From Tachypleus tridentatus (Eukaryota; Arthropoda; Merostomata; Xiphosura; Limulidae), in NCBI RefSeq assembly GCF_004210375.1, contig NW_027467782.1, positions 34,027,771-34,091,770 on the forward strand: a DNA stretch of 64,000 nt, in the 5' to 3' direction. The notes beneath the pieces were generated by a model. That model saw only the letters and a list, made by a program, of their open reading frames with translations. It made no database searches and was not told the DNA's origin. Below, piece after piece: positions 1 to 11,844 of this stretch. Both the position numbers and the translations under genes were made by a program. How positions within the stretch are numbered: the first letter of the stretch is position 1; each line of letters starts with the position of its first letter.

Positions 1-843
1 ACAGTCTCATATATATGAACATTAACTTAGTAGCTAAAGTTTCCATTACGTCTTTCCTGCATTACAAGTTTTGGTGGACCAGTTTTTTAACTGTTTTGCT
101 ACTCGTTTGTCACGTACACAACGTGAAGTTAGCTGTGAAGTTAAGATGAACGTAAACTGATATTGATAAATCATCATAAGCGCTGAAAGTAATTTGGCAT
201 TAATCACTTTTTCTGTATTTTAATACTGATCGAAATTTCTTTATTTTCTTAAAATGACAAACCACTATATATCTATATATAGGACAGATTAATATTTACA
301 CTAAATATTGCTAGAGGAAAATGTTAAAACCCACACATCTGATATTTAAAAATGAAATGAGTTTAATGTATTTTTAACATCAATGTTAATTTGATGTAAC
401 ATTTGAGTTACTTAATTACGAATGTTTTTCTGTTAAATAAGGATATTATTTATTTTATGTGACCGATTTTGTTTCAGACAAATATATTATTAACATATTT
501 TTGTGTTTATTTCACAAGGATAACAAAAACCCAATGATTTCAAGTGATCTTACAAAAAGTGAAATTGATGGATTGCCGAAAACTGAAATTATCAACCAAC
601 TCTTTAAACCTGTCGATGAGAATCATTCAAAAACATTTCCATTATCTGCAGAATCAAAAACAAAACCTCCTACACTTCAATATACACTCTCTAAACTCAC
701 AGCTCTCGCAGATTTTCTTTGCCAGAATTCAGAGTATAGAATTAAAAATCAACCGAACTTCAATTGCACCTCTTCTTCAAAAGAGCCACAAAGAAATTTA
801 TCATATAAAGTAAAACCGAAGTTGAAAATATACAAACACCTTA
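1..843. repeat. Left copy of a segmental duplication
   Basis: This block is repeated at 3832-4810 with only scattered substitutions and small indels. It probably extends left of the window, because similarity is already present at base 1. The two copies share an AT-rich spacer and then a coding-like stretch (522-806). This copy lacks the SINE found in the other copy, so it preserves the empty insertion site at about 367-380. Confidence 0.9.
522..806 (+). CDS. Possible exon in the left duplicate, product unknown
   Basis: An open frame runs from a possible acceptor (TTTATTTCACAAG) to a possible donor (AAA|GTAAAA) and stays open to a TGA at about 900. The translation is hydrophilic and contains LTALADFLCQNSEYR; I recognise no domain. 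The right-hand copy of the same stretch has lost 2 bp in a CTCT run (about 4660) and meets a stop there, so at least that copy is broken. It might belong to the same plus-strand gene as the cysteine-rich exon at 1460, but only the orientation supports this. It could equally be a non-coding duplicate. Confidence 0.3.
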
Positions 844-1459
844 CAATTGTAGACGTTCAAGCTTTCGATAAGGGTGACTACAGCGGTAATGTAATTTACT
901 GAAAAGAAGACATCAAGTCACAAACCAAACAACAAATTGTTGGACACAAACTAAGTTATGGAAACTATTTTATTAATTAGTAAATATTAAACCATATTAA
1001 ATGTTTCATAATTTCACACAGAGTGAATTTAAAACACAAATAAACCTTTTATATGAAAAATCTTGGAAAGTGTTTTCATTGTTATGAAAACTGTAGAATA
1101 TCGTTTGAGATGCGAAATCAGAATTTTTAATTTATTTTTGTGTATTTTTTAAGGTAACAATAATACATCGATCTGCAATACATAAAAATATTTTTCATAT
1201 ATATACACCTAAACACTATTTCAAATTGATCTTCACTAATTTTTTCTGTACGTTCGATGTATCTGACGATTCTTTTGGAAAATGTTAACAAAGCAGCTTT
1301 TAGAAAACTTATAAATACTATAACTTATTTATCTATAAAACTAAATGTTTACGAGCTTGTGTTGGTTCTGTTACATTATTTAATTCCCTTGCTTTTGTCA
1401 AATTCGTGGTGTTTAGGATATGGTTAAATACATACGTTAAAATTATTTCTTTCATTAAG

Positions 1460-1618
1460 TTCCCTGCCCTCCTGGACAGTTCAGAAGCAAAAAACAGGAA
1501 GAATGTGTCCCGTGTCTCAAGGATCATTACAGTGATTATTTTGGATCCTGCAAATGTTCAGCTTGTCCTGGAAGACGATTTACAAACCCCGGAGCCTCTT
1601 CACGGGATGCATGTAAAC
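1460..1618 (+). CDS. Cysteine-rich extracellular module exon (GCC2/GCC3- or TNFR-like)
   Basis: This 159-nt exon is bounded by an acceptor with a pyrimidine-rich tract (TTTCTTTCATTAAG) and a consensus donor (AAAC|GTAAGT). It is open in only one useful frame, starting with two bases of a split codon and ending with one, so it is a symmetric phase 1-1 exon. That is the class typical of shuffled extracellular modules. The peptide begins CPPGQF and continues with ECVPC, HYSDYFGSCKCSACP and FTNPGASSRDAC. The cysteine, glycine and proline spacing matches the GCC2_GCC3 / ephrin-receptor-like repeats of adhesion receptors and secreted proteins. The role is therefore probably extracellular binding or structure. 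The full gene is not visible; the plus-strand candidate exon at 3221 has a compatible phase. Confidence 0.65.
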
Positions 1619-3220
1619 GTAAGTTTTATTACATACTTATAACCGCACTAAGAACCACTTTGTCTCAGGTATATTTATAAATTATATTGCTGCAAATGCT
1701 TAACTTTCAAATAACTTTAGATATTCTAGTCAGTATCATTAACAAGTCATGTTATTTATGTAGTTTAATATTATCCACTTCTTATATTGTGAATAAACCA
1801 ACTTACGTTGTGAACTAAATACCAAGTTCAGACCAGTGAACTGTTTCTACTATTCAAACAAATTATTTTGTTGTGATTTTATTCTTTGGTACTCCTGATT
1901 TTATTAGATTTTTGTTTGAAACAGAGGTTTGACTGGTTTTTGTTTCGATGTTCTATATCAGTTACCTTTTAAGATTTTATTTTTTCTTATTTGTTAGTTT
2001 TAATGTAACTTAAGTTATTTTTATTATCACTGTTTGTTCCTAATTTTCTCCGACTTTCATTTTTTTTTAAATACATTTGTTTTTTCTATCGATCTGAATT
2101 ATACGTTCTCACAATACAGAATATAAAATATAGTAACGTATTGTTGTATTTGCAAGTTATGGCACATTAGGCCACATGCTTAGCATCTTATATCCGAATG
2201 ATTACAAAAATTCCGAAATAAAAATGTTCTTGTGTCATGGTTGGTAACTACGTAGAAGTGAGGACAATGTTTTAAAAGGAGGCTCAGTTTTCCAATAAAT
2301 CAGCAAAAACTTCAGAATTCGACAAGTTAGGGTATAGGGGCTCTAATCTATCCTGGACAACTTCATCATTTATTATGATTACTGAAGAGAAGAAACAATT
2401 GAAAAACAACATAATTGTGATGAAGCTGACATATTTCTATTGTTTACAGAGTAATAAACAATAATTTGACTTAACAAAGGATTATAGGCTAAAGGTTTAC
2501 AAATCAGCAACTGTTTTCATTTGGTAAATGATTGAAACAGTGGGAATCAAACTATATCTTTAAAGTCCACAGTGTAACGATACAATGGACATTTATTCAT
2601 TTAGCCGTTTTAAAATTGGTATTAGAATCCGATATACAGAGAAGAGTAAAATTTGAAAAGTGTTTCTGGTCAAAACTGACACAATCAGCGGCTACTAATA
2701 ATGGTAATGAAATTGAGTACGATCGGAACAGCCCCTCTAGCTTGTAATACCTACAGTTAATTGGACAGATTTTAATTTTAATTCAGACAAAACTGAAGCA
2801 GAAAATATAAACTCAATGGAACAAAAATTGTACAGCCACCCTCTGAAACATTCTTCGTACGTCTTTGATTTTGGACATAAAGAAATTTGGTAAAACTCCA
2901 TAAATAAGTATTTATATAAATGTTTGTACAATGATCTCTATATATAGGATGTCTTTTCGACATATTTATTTTAAAAAAAGATGCTATATATCTGATTTAA
3001 TAAAAACATCTTCTGTAATTTAAGTTACGACTAGGTTTTAACAAATGGTTTCCTGTGCTTCATTCCCGTTGGTTTCCTTTAGTTATAGGTATTGAAATTG
3101 TGAATGAGTTGAAATTAAATATTTTTCGCAGGTTAAATATTACCCAACTGGTGCGACTTGAAAACATTTATTAAGAAACGATATCAATGTTAAACAATGA
3201 TTATATTGTTTTAATTTCAG

Positions 3221-3300
3221 CATCCCTCATAGAAAAGTTATTTACTCCTCCACTTGTTTTTTGCCACGGTGGGAATACCACTTCTAATACTTTTATTATG
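3221..3300 (+). CDS. Candidate exon, phase-compatible with the cysteine-rich exon
   Basis: A good acceptor (TTGTTTTAATTTCAG) and donor (ATG|GTAAGC) bound 80 nt that are open only in the frame taking up the single base left by the exon ending at 1618. The peptide includes FTPPLVFCHGGNTTSN, with a possible N-glycosylation site (NTT). It ends in phase 0. A further open stretch at 3342-3387 begins in phase 0, but the intron between them would be only 41 nt, which is unusually short. No known domain is recognisable. Confidence 0.35.
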
Positions 3301-3629
3301 GTAAGCATTATATTTTTTTGGTTTAATTTGTTTATTTTTAGGTAGTACAGAGGCATCCAATAGCATCGAATTCCCTCAAGTTTATAGGTAATGAGTTTTA
3401 TGCAGATTAAATATTTCTAACATGTAATAGGCTTACGAATAAGGAAGGTGTGGAGTTTTAGAACTATGCAATTAAACTCGAATTTTTAACTAGAACTTAC
3501 AGTGGGTGAAACAATTTAGATTCAAGTGTTAATTATCCGTATTCGTTAGAAATATAAACTCACTAGCTAACTCATTTAATATGCAATTAATATTTTCGTT
3601 TTTTATTTCTTTTTCACTATTTATTTGTA

Positions 3630-3700
3630 AAGAGTTGCCCAAGAGTTGACGGCTGGTGGTGATAACTCGGTGCCTTCCCTCTAATTCTTTCACTGCTACA
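3630..3700 (+). mobile_element. SINE fragment (tRNA-derived family)
   Basis: About 70 bp match the middle of the SINE family (GCCCAAGAGTTG, GGTGGTGAT, TGCCTTCCCTCTA) in plus orientation. Both the tRNA-like head and the tail are missing. It is an old, truncated copy. Confidence 0.7.
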
Positions 3701-3831
3701 TTATAGAATTTTAACATCGAAGTCTTTAGGTGAAATGAAAAACAAACGACTTTTTTGAAGTTGTTCATCACCGTATGATATTTAAGATATTTTTAAATAT
3801 TTCAATAGTAAATAAATAATATGAATTCGTT

Positions 3832-4810
3832 TTACAGTCTGAGATATATGAACAATAACTTAGTAGCTAAAGTTTCTATTACGTCCTTCCTGTATTACAA
3901 GTTTTGGTGGACCAGTTTTTAACTGTTTTGCTACTCGGTTGTCACGTACACAACGTGAAATTAAGATGAACGTAAACTGATATTGATAAATCATCATAAG
4001 CGCTGAAAGTAATTTGGCATTAATCACTTTTTCTGTATTTTAATACTGATCGAAATTTCTTTATTTTCTTAAAATGACAAACCACTATATATCTATATAT
4101 AGGACAGATTAATATTTACACTAAATATTGCTAGAGGAAAATATTAAACCCACACATCTGATATTTAAAAAATGAAATGAGTTTAATGTATTTTATTTTG
4201 TTTTTGAAATTTCGCACATTCTGAGGGCTATCTGTTAGCCGTCCCTAATTTAGCAGTGTAAGACTAGAGGCAAAGCAGCTAGTAATTATCACCCACCGCC
4301 ACTCTTTTCTTTTACCAACAATAGTGGGATTGACCTAAAATGACGCCTTGGCCATGCCAGGCCGTGTATTTTAACATCAATATTAATACATTTGAGTTAC
4401 CTAATTACGAATGTTTTTCCGTTAAATAAGGATATTATTTATTTTACGTGACTGATTTTGTTTCAGACAAATATATTATTAATATATTTTGTTTATTTCA
4501 CAAGGATAACAAAAGCCAATAATTTCAAGGGAAATTGATGGATTGCCGAAAACTGAAATTACCAACCAACTCTTTAAACCTGTCGATGAGAATCATTCAA
4601 AAACATTTCCATTACCTGCAGAATCAAAGACAAAATCTCCTACACTTCAATATACACTCTAAACTCACAACTCTTGCAGATTTTCTTTGCCAGAATCCAA
4701 AGTATAGAATTAGAAATCAACCGAACTTCAATTGCACCTCTTCTTCAAAACACCCACAAAGAAATTTCTCAAATAATTTGAAATCAAAGTTGAAAAAAAT
4801 ACAAATACCT
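3832..4810. repeat. Right copy of the segmental duplication
   Basis: This is homologous to 1-843, with the same motif order from the opening ACAGTCTGAGATATATGAAC onward. Differences are scattered substitutions, a 13-14 bp deletion near 3950, a SINE insertion at 4196-4364, and small indels that break the coding-like frame. Right after it, 4828-4942 repeats the 115-bp segment at 4634-4750 once more, so its end has been locally duplicated. Confidence 0.9.
4196..4364 (-). mobile_element. SINE inserted into the right duplicate
   Basis: A 169-bp copy of the tRNA-derived SINE is flanked by a 9-bp direct repeat, TGTATTTTA, at 4187-4195 and 4365-4373. It carries the conserved body (CCGTCCCTAATTTAGCAG, TGTAAGACTAGAGG) but has lost the internal part with the B box. 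Only the end of the tRNA-like head remains (TTGGCCATGCCAGGCC). The left duplicate has no insert at this point, so the insertion came after the duplication. Confidence 0.92.
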
Positions 4811-4827
4811 TATCTGTAGAACAGGAT

Positions 4828-4942
4828 ACAAAATCTCCTTCACTTCAATCCACCCTTTCTAAACTCACAGCTCTTGCAGATTTTCTTTGCCAGAATCCAA
4901 AGTATAGAATTAAAACCAACCTAACTTCAGTTGCACCTCTTA
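4828..4942. repeat. Extra tandem copy of a 115-bp segment
   Basis: The stretch from CAAAATCTCC to TTGCACCTCTT repeats 4634-4750 with about ten differences. It restores the CTTTCTAAACTC form that is shortened in the neighbouring copy, so it derives from an undamaged version. Confidence 0.75.
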
Positions 4943-4949
4943 TTATTAA

Positions 4950-7900
4950 TGTATTTGATGATGTTTCAATGAAGTAGAAGATAATCGATTACATCTGAAT
5001 AAAACATTTGAAACGTAAAATAATTTTCTGAGCCGACAATATGAAATCTTACATGTTCAATTTATGTTGACTCCATAATTCGTTTATTTATGTGTTGAAA
5101 TATTTTAGTATGATGTATCACTGTTTATTTTCTCGTGTTGTTGTACAGGTGTAAAATATAGACTTTATCTGCAACCGTAATAAAAACATAGTGTAGAAAA
5201 GTTTAATGAAAGTTGATCTGGTATTTTATGAACTAAAGTGTTTATAGAATAACAGTGTATTTAGAAATTTTGTCAATAAATGTGTCAGTTTTTTCTCAAG
5301 CCTGTAATTTCACATTGTTATTGTAAGGTGTGTTCTACAATAACAGACATAAGCATATTGATATACAAAATGTGGAAGAATAATACTTTGATTTTGACTG
5401 AAGGTTCTTTTGATATGATAATTGATAAGTCTCTTCTGGTTATAAGCTATATTTAAGTGTCAGCAATATTGCTGAAAGAGTCCCGAACGTTTAAAGACAT
5501 ATTACTGATACTGGTCATGAAGCATACAGCAACTGTTTTATTATAAGAATATTACTAAGTTAGAGTTGTGTCTAATAATTTTGACAATGAGAATTTATCG
5601 AGCTTTTAATATGAAAGTAAATAGTTTTAGTCAGCAAGAAAGAAGCTCAAATCAAAGATTTCTGAAAATATCTATAGAAAGACAAGAATATAGTTTTGTT
5701 TTATTTTGTACAGTATTATATATTAAACATAATTATTTTTTTAGATAGTTGTTTAAACTCTAGTGTAACAAATCACCTTGTAAAGCAAAACAGAAGATTT
5801 AAAAATCGTTCCCGATTAATACATTGATTGAAATCTCCTCAGACATAACTTAATACTAGGCATTGTACATCCAGATTTTAACTATGTTATTCAATTTTGA
5901 GAGATAAAAGTAGTTAATTATATAGAGTTTGATCGGGAAATGTGGGATAATCGCATCGTAGTTTCAGGTACATTTGGGTCAGCTGAATAAAGGACAGCAG
6001 GTCCAACGACTACCTTGCTTCGTGTTTAGGGACCGACTTGTATTTGTTTTACTTATTAGTTGATCCAAGTTATTCAGTATACCTGAACTCTCTTAATGCA
6101 GCTAAAATACTCTAATATATAATGTATTCGGCAAACTTTACTAATTTATTAGTCATTTAACTTATACCAAAATAATACATATAGAATTTATAAAAATAAC
6201 ATGTATATTTTAATATTTCTAACGATGAGTTTACAAATTGAAATTGGCACCGATTTCCTGCACTATAGTTCAGCTAAATAATGGGAGATTCTTCAAGACA
6301 TGTAGTGTGAAATAATTTTGTAATATTAGATTACCTTAATTCGTGAGACATAAATGTAAAATCAAAGTAAATGATCCTTATTCAAACAAATATATGCTAC
6401 AATGGATGGTTGCGTTTAGAGTAGAGTCAGGTTTGATGTTGTTGTAAGGTGTTTGATGAAATCACAAGGAATAATAATTTGTTAAGACCATGTTCCAAAC
6501 TGAATAAATATCATGTTACTAATTGAATTAACTCATTAACAACACACTCATCCAACCTGGTTAACATTAGATATTTGGAAGTTAATTTTTCAAGAGATCA
6601 CTGACTTTCAATAAAAATGTTAAATGTACAACTTCACAAATAATAGATGATGTTATTGCCATTTCTACCACAAAAAGACATGTAGTGTTATTTAGGTGAA
6701 TGATACAAAACATGTTGAGCAAAGGAAATTTAGTGACTTGCTTGACCATGTTATGCTGGAACTGCATAAATACCAAATGTTAAAATAAATCAGTATTAAT
6801 ACAAGGAGGTAAAAAACACAAGGTATGATTATATACCACAGCCCTAACAAAGAAAGATGTTACTAACGAACTTAGTAACTTTAAAGTAACTACCTCTGAA
6901 GTTGACTGGAAACATATTATCAGAAATCAAGTTTGTCATTGATTGTAGGCATAAAGTCGTTGATATGAAAATATTATGCTTCAGATTTACAGAAATTGAG
7001 TTCGTCATTGGTCGTAGACATAAAGTAGTTGTTATGCATATGTTATGATTAAAAGTATGGCATTACTCCTGTCAACATGTGTCAACGAAGCCATTTTCAA
7101 ACCTAATGTCCATGTTACTGAGTTACGTTAAAATGTAATTAAACCACTTTAATATGAATGTATTTTAATGAAATTGTTATTATAAAGTACGTTACAACTT
7201 TTATATTATCTAAGTTTTACTCCTTTATTTTAGAAAGAAACGTTTAAAAGAGAAATTAAAACTGTTTTACTGCTACGTGATATTACAAGTGTAAACTTTA
7301 ACAGATATAGTACATAATACTGTAAGAATATAATAAAGATTGTGGGTATAGAATGGTAAGCTGAAGTATCAACTGTCTTTAATTTGCGTCGGTAAATTTA
7401 AAAAAAATTCTCGATGGGTTTTTCATTCTAATATTTCTAAGCTTAAGAAATGTAACCTAAGACTCATTTCTCGTATCGGTTTATTTAAAAATAAACAAGG
7501 CATAGCTATAAAAGCATTAAAGAAAGGTAGTTAAACATAATCACAGTAACTGAAAGATTAAACAAAGAGGTAATGTAGGTGTTCTAAAAGTTTATGTATG
7601 TTTATCTATTTTTACCTTATATTTATATTTACATTACAGTTTGGTGCTTGTTGTTAAAGCCATGTTTTCTTACCAAGTTTACTCTTCATACTATAATGGA
7701 ATTTTGCTTGAATGATACTTGAATGTTTAACAATCGTAACTTCTCGAAATATTTATCTTGAGTGCATGTAGGTTTGCAGTAGGGTTACGAATTTCTGATT
7801 TCACTTCAGTTTCTCTCCAGAAAAAATTCATTTTTCTCCGCTCTCAGGGTGAACATATGACGTCATAAATACAACACACGCAGATCTAATTTACTGGCGT

Positions 7901-8100
7901 CATATATATAAAAGAATAGTACTGTCTGTTATTTGGCCATGTAAATACTTCGCACAGTTTGCATGGATCTTTTTCAAAAATCGGTATGGAAGTTCATTAG
8001 ATCCATGAGGAAATACACAAGTTATCAATTTTGCATTTTGCTGTTTTTTCCCCTCATTACTTAGCACCTGAGATGGATCTTCACTAAATTTGGCACGAAG
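4950..8100. other. AT-rich non-coding stretch
   Basis: I see no convincing exon or transposon here. The only local structure is a diverged direct repeat of about 58 bp (6919-6978 and 6990-7047) sharing the pattern CAGAAAT..AGTT.GTCATTG and TAAAGT.GTTG. Short open frames are AT-rich chance ORFs. Confidence 0.5.
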
Positions 8101-8119
8101 GTTTGTTGCATCCATGAGG

Positions 8120-8330
8120 TTTGTTTGTTTGTTTTGAATTTCGCGCAAAGCTACTCAAGGGCTATCTGCGCTAGCCGTCCCTAATTTAGCAGTGTAAGAC
8201 TAGAGGAAAGGCAGCCAGTGATCACCACCCACCGCCAACTGTTGGGCTGCTCTTTACCAACGAATAGTGGAATTGACCGTCACATTATAACATCCCCACG
8301 GCTGGGAGGGCGAACACATTTGGCGCGACG
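8120..8330 (-). mobile_element. 5'-truncated SINE with 11-bp target duplication
   Basis: A 211-bp SINE begins with a (GTTT)n-like tail and ends at GGCGCGACG, so most of the tRNA-like head is missing. It is flanked by exact copies of CATCCATGAGG (8109-8119 and 8331-8341). The body is little diverged, so this is a fairly recent copy. Confidence 0.92.
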
Positions 8331-8939
8331 CATCCATGAGGAGATATATTCAAATTTATGGTTTCATAATTTTATTTTTGCTATTTTAGGGTGTTTTTAT
8401 TATGTGTAGAGATAAAACTTTTCATATCCTGAGATAACCTTTCATTAATTATGAATTCACATAACTTCCATCCACGGTACAGGTACCCCAGCTAGTCATA
8501 GTAAAGAATGTTCCTCCATAATTTCAGGAAAACAGAGATACTTGATGTTGATTTTGCAGACATATGACAGAGACATAAAACACTTACTGTGTATTTAGAT
8601 ATTAATCTGAGTTTTGTAATACAGGTTACAGTCACGTGGCTCCACTATCAAGAGGAAGGAGTTTTTTGTATCGTGTGTGAGTCACTTGGTATTCCACTAA
8701 CATTAATCTTGGTGACAGCTTACGTAAAACGCTGAATGATCCACGATACGTGGTTTCTCCACTTCTTAAACTACAAATTCGGGCATCTTTACCAATCGTT
8801 TAATATAAGGATGAAACACTTCGCTACTGCAGCAGTAAGAAGTAGACTATTAGAATGCCTTTAATAATAATATATTATATATATTTATTGTGATGGTACA
8901 TCACCTTCCTATATTAAGGTGATACATTGGTCTTTGTGG

Positions 8940-9070
8940 CGGAACCAGGGGTGGCCAAATAGTTACAAAGTCAGCTTACCGATCAATGGAGCTCAGGTTC
9001 AAGACGTGACGCCGCTAAACACGTCCTGCATTTTGACTGTGGGCGCACCATAAAATTGAAAGTCTCTCTG
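8940..9070 (+). mobile_element. Diverged tRNA-like SINE head
   Basis: About 100 bp (GGTGGCCAAATAGTTACAAA, then GGTTCAAGACGTGACGCCGC and AAACACG) resemble a tRNA with A- and B-box positions, followed by the SINE-like words TGTGGGCGCACCATAAAA. It looks like a relative of the main SINE with a different tRNA-like head. It is too diverged to place firmly. Confidence 0.4.
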
Positions 9071-9077
9071 GCAAGTT

Positions 9078-9310
9078 GTTTGTTTTAATTTCACACAAAA
9101 CTACACGAGGTCTATCTGCACTCGAGAGAAGACAACTAATCATCACCACGCACCGTCAACTCTTGGCCTACTTTTATACCAACGAATAGTAGGATTGACT
9201 ATTATATTATAACACACGCACGGCTGAAAAGGCGAGCATATTTGGTGGAACAGCTGCTTCGAACACCCGACTCCCAGATTACTAGTCGAGTGCTCTAACC
9301 ACATCACCTA
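9078..9310 (-). mobile_element. Diverged SINE copy
   Basis: The family order is retained: a tail (TTGTTTGTTTTAATTTCACAC), GGTCTATCTGCACT, TCATCACCACGCACCGTCAA, CCAACGAATAGTAGGATTGA and a degenerate tRNA-like head. It has many substitutions and an internal deletion near 9120, so it is older than the copies at 8.1 and 59.4 kb. Confidence 0.8.
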
Positions 9311-9649
9311 TTTGTGATAACGTGTTATTGACTGGCTACCATCTCTCTGGTATACTGACCACACTCTTTACATTTTGTATTTCATTATGTGTTGTTCAGG
9401 ATGAAAAATTTATCATTTATATAAATTGTTGTTTAATTATCGTGACGGTTGTCAATCTGACCGATGTTTGTGCCTTGGCTCTTCACACTCAATACTAGTA
9501 AGAATGTCATAAAGGTGGTAGTCCCACTATTCAATTATAGTAGCCCAAGAGAATTGATGTGAACTAGTCACGTACAGTTTGTGTGTACAGATTTGTGTAT
9601 CAAAAACAACAACAAAACTGTTTATCATTAAAATGTGTACTTACATCTT

Positions 9650-9850
9650 ATGGTACACATTGTATTATAAGTATTAGAACATTGAACATTGTAACATAAC
9701 CAAGTATTAGAACATTGAACATGGTAACATCATCAAGTGTTAAAATATTGAATATTGTATTATTACTAAATATTATAATATTCAATATTGTAGCATTATC
9801 AAGTGTGAGAATATTGAACATTGTAGGTAGCATCATCAGATATTACAGTA
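9650..9850. repeat. 33-bp minisatellite, about five to six units
   Basis: The unit is about 33 bp, built on GTATTAGAACATTGAACAT followed by GTAACATCATCAA, and repeats across the region with drift. Because 33 is a multiple of three, the minus strand reads as a repeated 11-residue peptide (FNILTLDNATI and similar). I regard this as a by-product of the repeat length, not a gene. Confidence 0.8.
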
Positions 9851-10084
9851 TTGAGAATTCCTGCTGTAATCTTGAGTAATAATACAATTGTTGAAATTAA
9901 AATTATAAAATACTACTATCACTGTAAAAATGAGGATGTTGTATTTGTCTATGGTGGTTATAAATAGTATTCAGTATTTAGATGTTTCAGTTTTTGGTGT
10001 GGAAATCAGAATGACGACATTTAAAATAAAGATGTTATATTAAGTTCGACTGATATTTGTTTTTTGCTTTTGTGCTAAAATGAA

Positions 10085-10342
10085 AAATGTTGTTTAAAAA
10101 TAGATAAGTTATATTAGAGAGTGTGTGTTTGAATGATGTTGAAATAGATAAGTTATATTAGAGTGTGTGTGTTTGAATGATGTTGTTTAAAAACAGATAA
10201 GTTATAATAGAGTGTGTGTGTTTGAAATGATGTTGTTTAAAATAGATAAGTTATATTAGAGTGTGTGTTTGAAATGATGTTGTTTAAAACAGATAAGTTA
10301 TATTAGAGTGTGTGTGTTTGAATGATGTTGTTTAAAAACAGA
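10085..10342. repeat. ~49-bp minisatellite running into an assembly gap
   Basis: At least five units of about 44-50 bp are built from ATAAGTTATATTAGAGTGTG and TTTGAATGATGTTGTTTAAA. The array stops at the run of N, and the sequence right of the gap does not contain the unit, so its length is unknown. Unit lengths vary because of a slipping GTGTGT run and A-run. Confidence 0.9.
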
Positions 10343-10842
10343 NNNNNNNNNNNNNNNNNNNNNNNNNNNNNNNNNNNNNNNNNNNNNNNNNNNNNNNNNN
10401 NNNNNNNNNNNNNNNNNNNNNNNNNNNNNNNNNNNNNNNNNNNNNNNNNNNNNNNNNNNNNNNNNNNNNNNNNNNNNNNNNNNNNNNNNNNNNNNNNNNN
10501 NNNNNNNNNNNNNNNNNNNNNNNNNNNNNNNNNNNNNNNNNNNNNNNNNNNNNNNNNNNNNNNNNNNNNNNNNNNNNNNNNNNNNNNNNNNNNNNNNNNN
10601 NNNNNNNNNNNNNNNNNNNNNNNNNNNNNNNNNNNNNNNNNNNNNNNNNNNNNNNNNNNNNNNNNNNNNNNNNNNNNNNNNNNNNNNNNNNNNNNNNNNN
10701 NNNNNNNNNNNNNNNNNNNNNNNNNNNNNNNNNNNNNNNNNNNNNNNNNNNNNNNNNNNNNNNNNNNNNNNNNNNNNNNNNNNNNNNNNNNNNNNNNNNN
10801 NNNNNNNNNNNNNNNNNNNNNNNNNNNNNNNNNNNNNNNNNN
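10343..10842. other. Assembly gap of 500 N
   Basis: Exactly 500 N characters interrupt the sequence at the edge of the ~49-bp array. The round length suggests a placeholder, not a measured size. Any open frames crossing it are meaningless. Confidence 0.95.
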
Positions 10843-11619
10843 CAAAGTGAAGTAATTAAAGTTTTAAAGGAAGTGTCAATTTTATGGTACTATGCCAGGA
10901 TGACTAACAGGTAGTTCAACAGCAGCGTTAGTCACCTAAGTAGACCTTTCCAGTCCTATTTGAGTTACAGTCATTTCCTAATTTCAAATCAAACTAGATG
11001 ACTGTGATTCTCTTCTCATCAAAGAAGGTCTAAAAAACTTAAATGGCATTAGAAAGACTGATGGCCTTTAAAAAAACTAAAACACATTCCAAGGTGGACA
11101 ATGTCATTATGGACAAACAGGACAGAATATGGTGAAAATGGCACCATCGTTGATAGTAAGTCATAACGATGGCAAGAAAGTAAAATGTGGTATACAGTGA
11201 CCTGGGTATCACACAGACAACATATGGTGTATCAGTTCCAGATAAATGAAAACAATGAGTTAAAAACTGTGACCAATGCATAGTCTAGTTAGAACAACTT
11301 CCTCCTTCCGATCCTTCGGTAACAAGGACAGCCAAAGTCTAATACAGGGTTGTATTTGGAAAAGCATGTTTTGCATTGCTCACCCAAATTGACTGCGAAA
11401 TGGCACAGAGCCAAGCCTTGAATAGGACCGTTATAGGTGAGCACAGCGGGAAGTGCCAGAGCAGATAGACTTAGCGCTGCAGTGTCGGCAAGCTAGCTTC
11501 CATGAACCAATATGGCCCAGTATCCAGAAAAAACTGAAAGTAGATGAGATGATAAGAGAAATGGGCCAGTCAGTTGTGAATATTAGTGACAACAGGGTGT
11601 GAACCAATGTGAAGCGATT

Positions 11620-11844
11620 CTAGGGCCAGCAGAGAACTAAGAAGTCAGTATAAATCATGCAGTTTGAGTACTGCTTAGCTTCTATGTGATCAGGGCAAGA
11701 GAGATGGCATACACAGTTCAGTAGTAAACACAGAAGCTGTAGAGGGATTCTACGTGCAACCATGGTAGAGTCCACACAGTCACCTGATTTTGAACCATCT
11801 GTATAAACAGGAATGGAAAGATGGTTCAAAAAGATGATCAGCAA
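11620..11844 (-). pseudogene. RNase H domain fragment of the LINE
   Basis: The fragment contains YTDGSKSGD, the start of a retroelement RNase H domain with the first catalytic Asp. After this the frame is degraded. In the related copy at about 47.8-48.1 kb the C-terminal RNase H motif is visible as WITGHVGIHRNKFAD. Confidence 0.75.

Noticed and set aside
9648-9836. 62-residue repeat protein on the minus strand
   Set aside because: The 33-bp minisatellite is a multiple of three, so an open repeated peptide is expected by chance.
10303-10855. Long open frames on both strands across 10.3-10.86 kb
   Set aside because: They consist of the 500-N gap and have no real sequence content.
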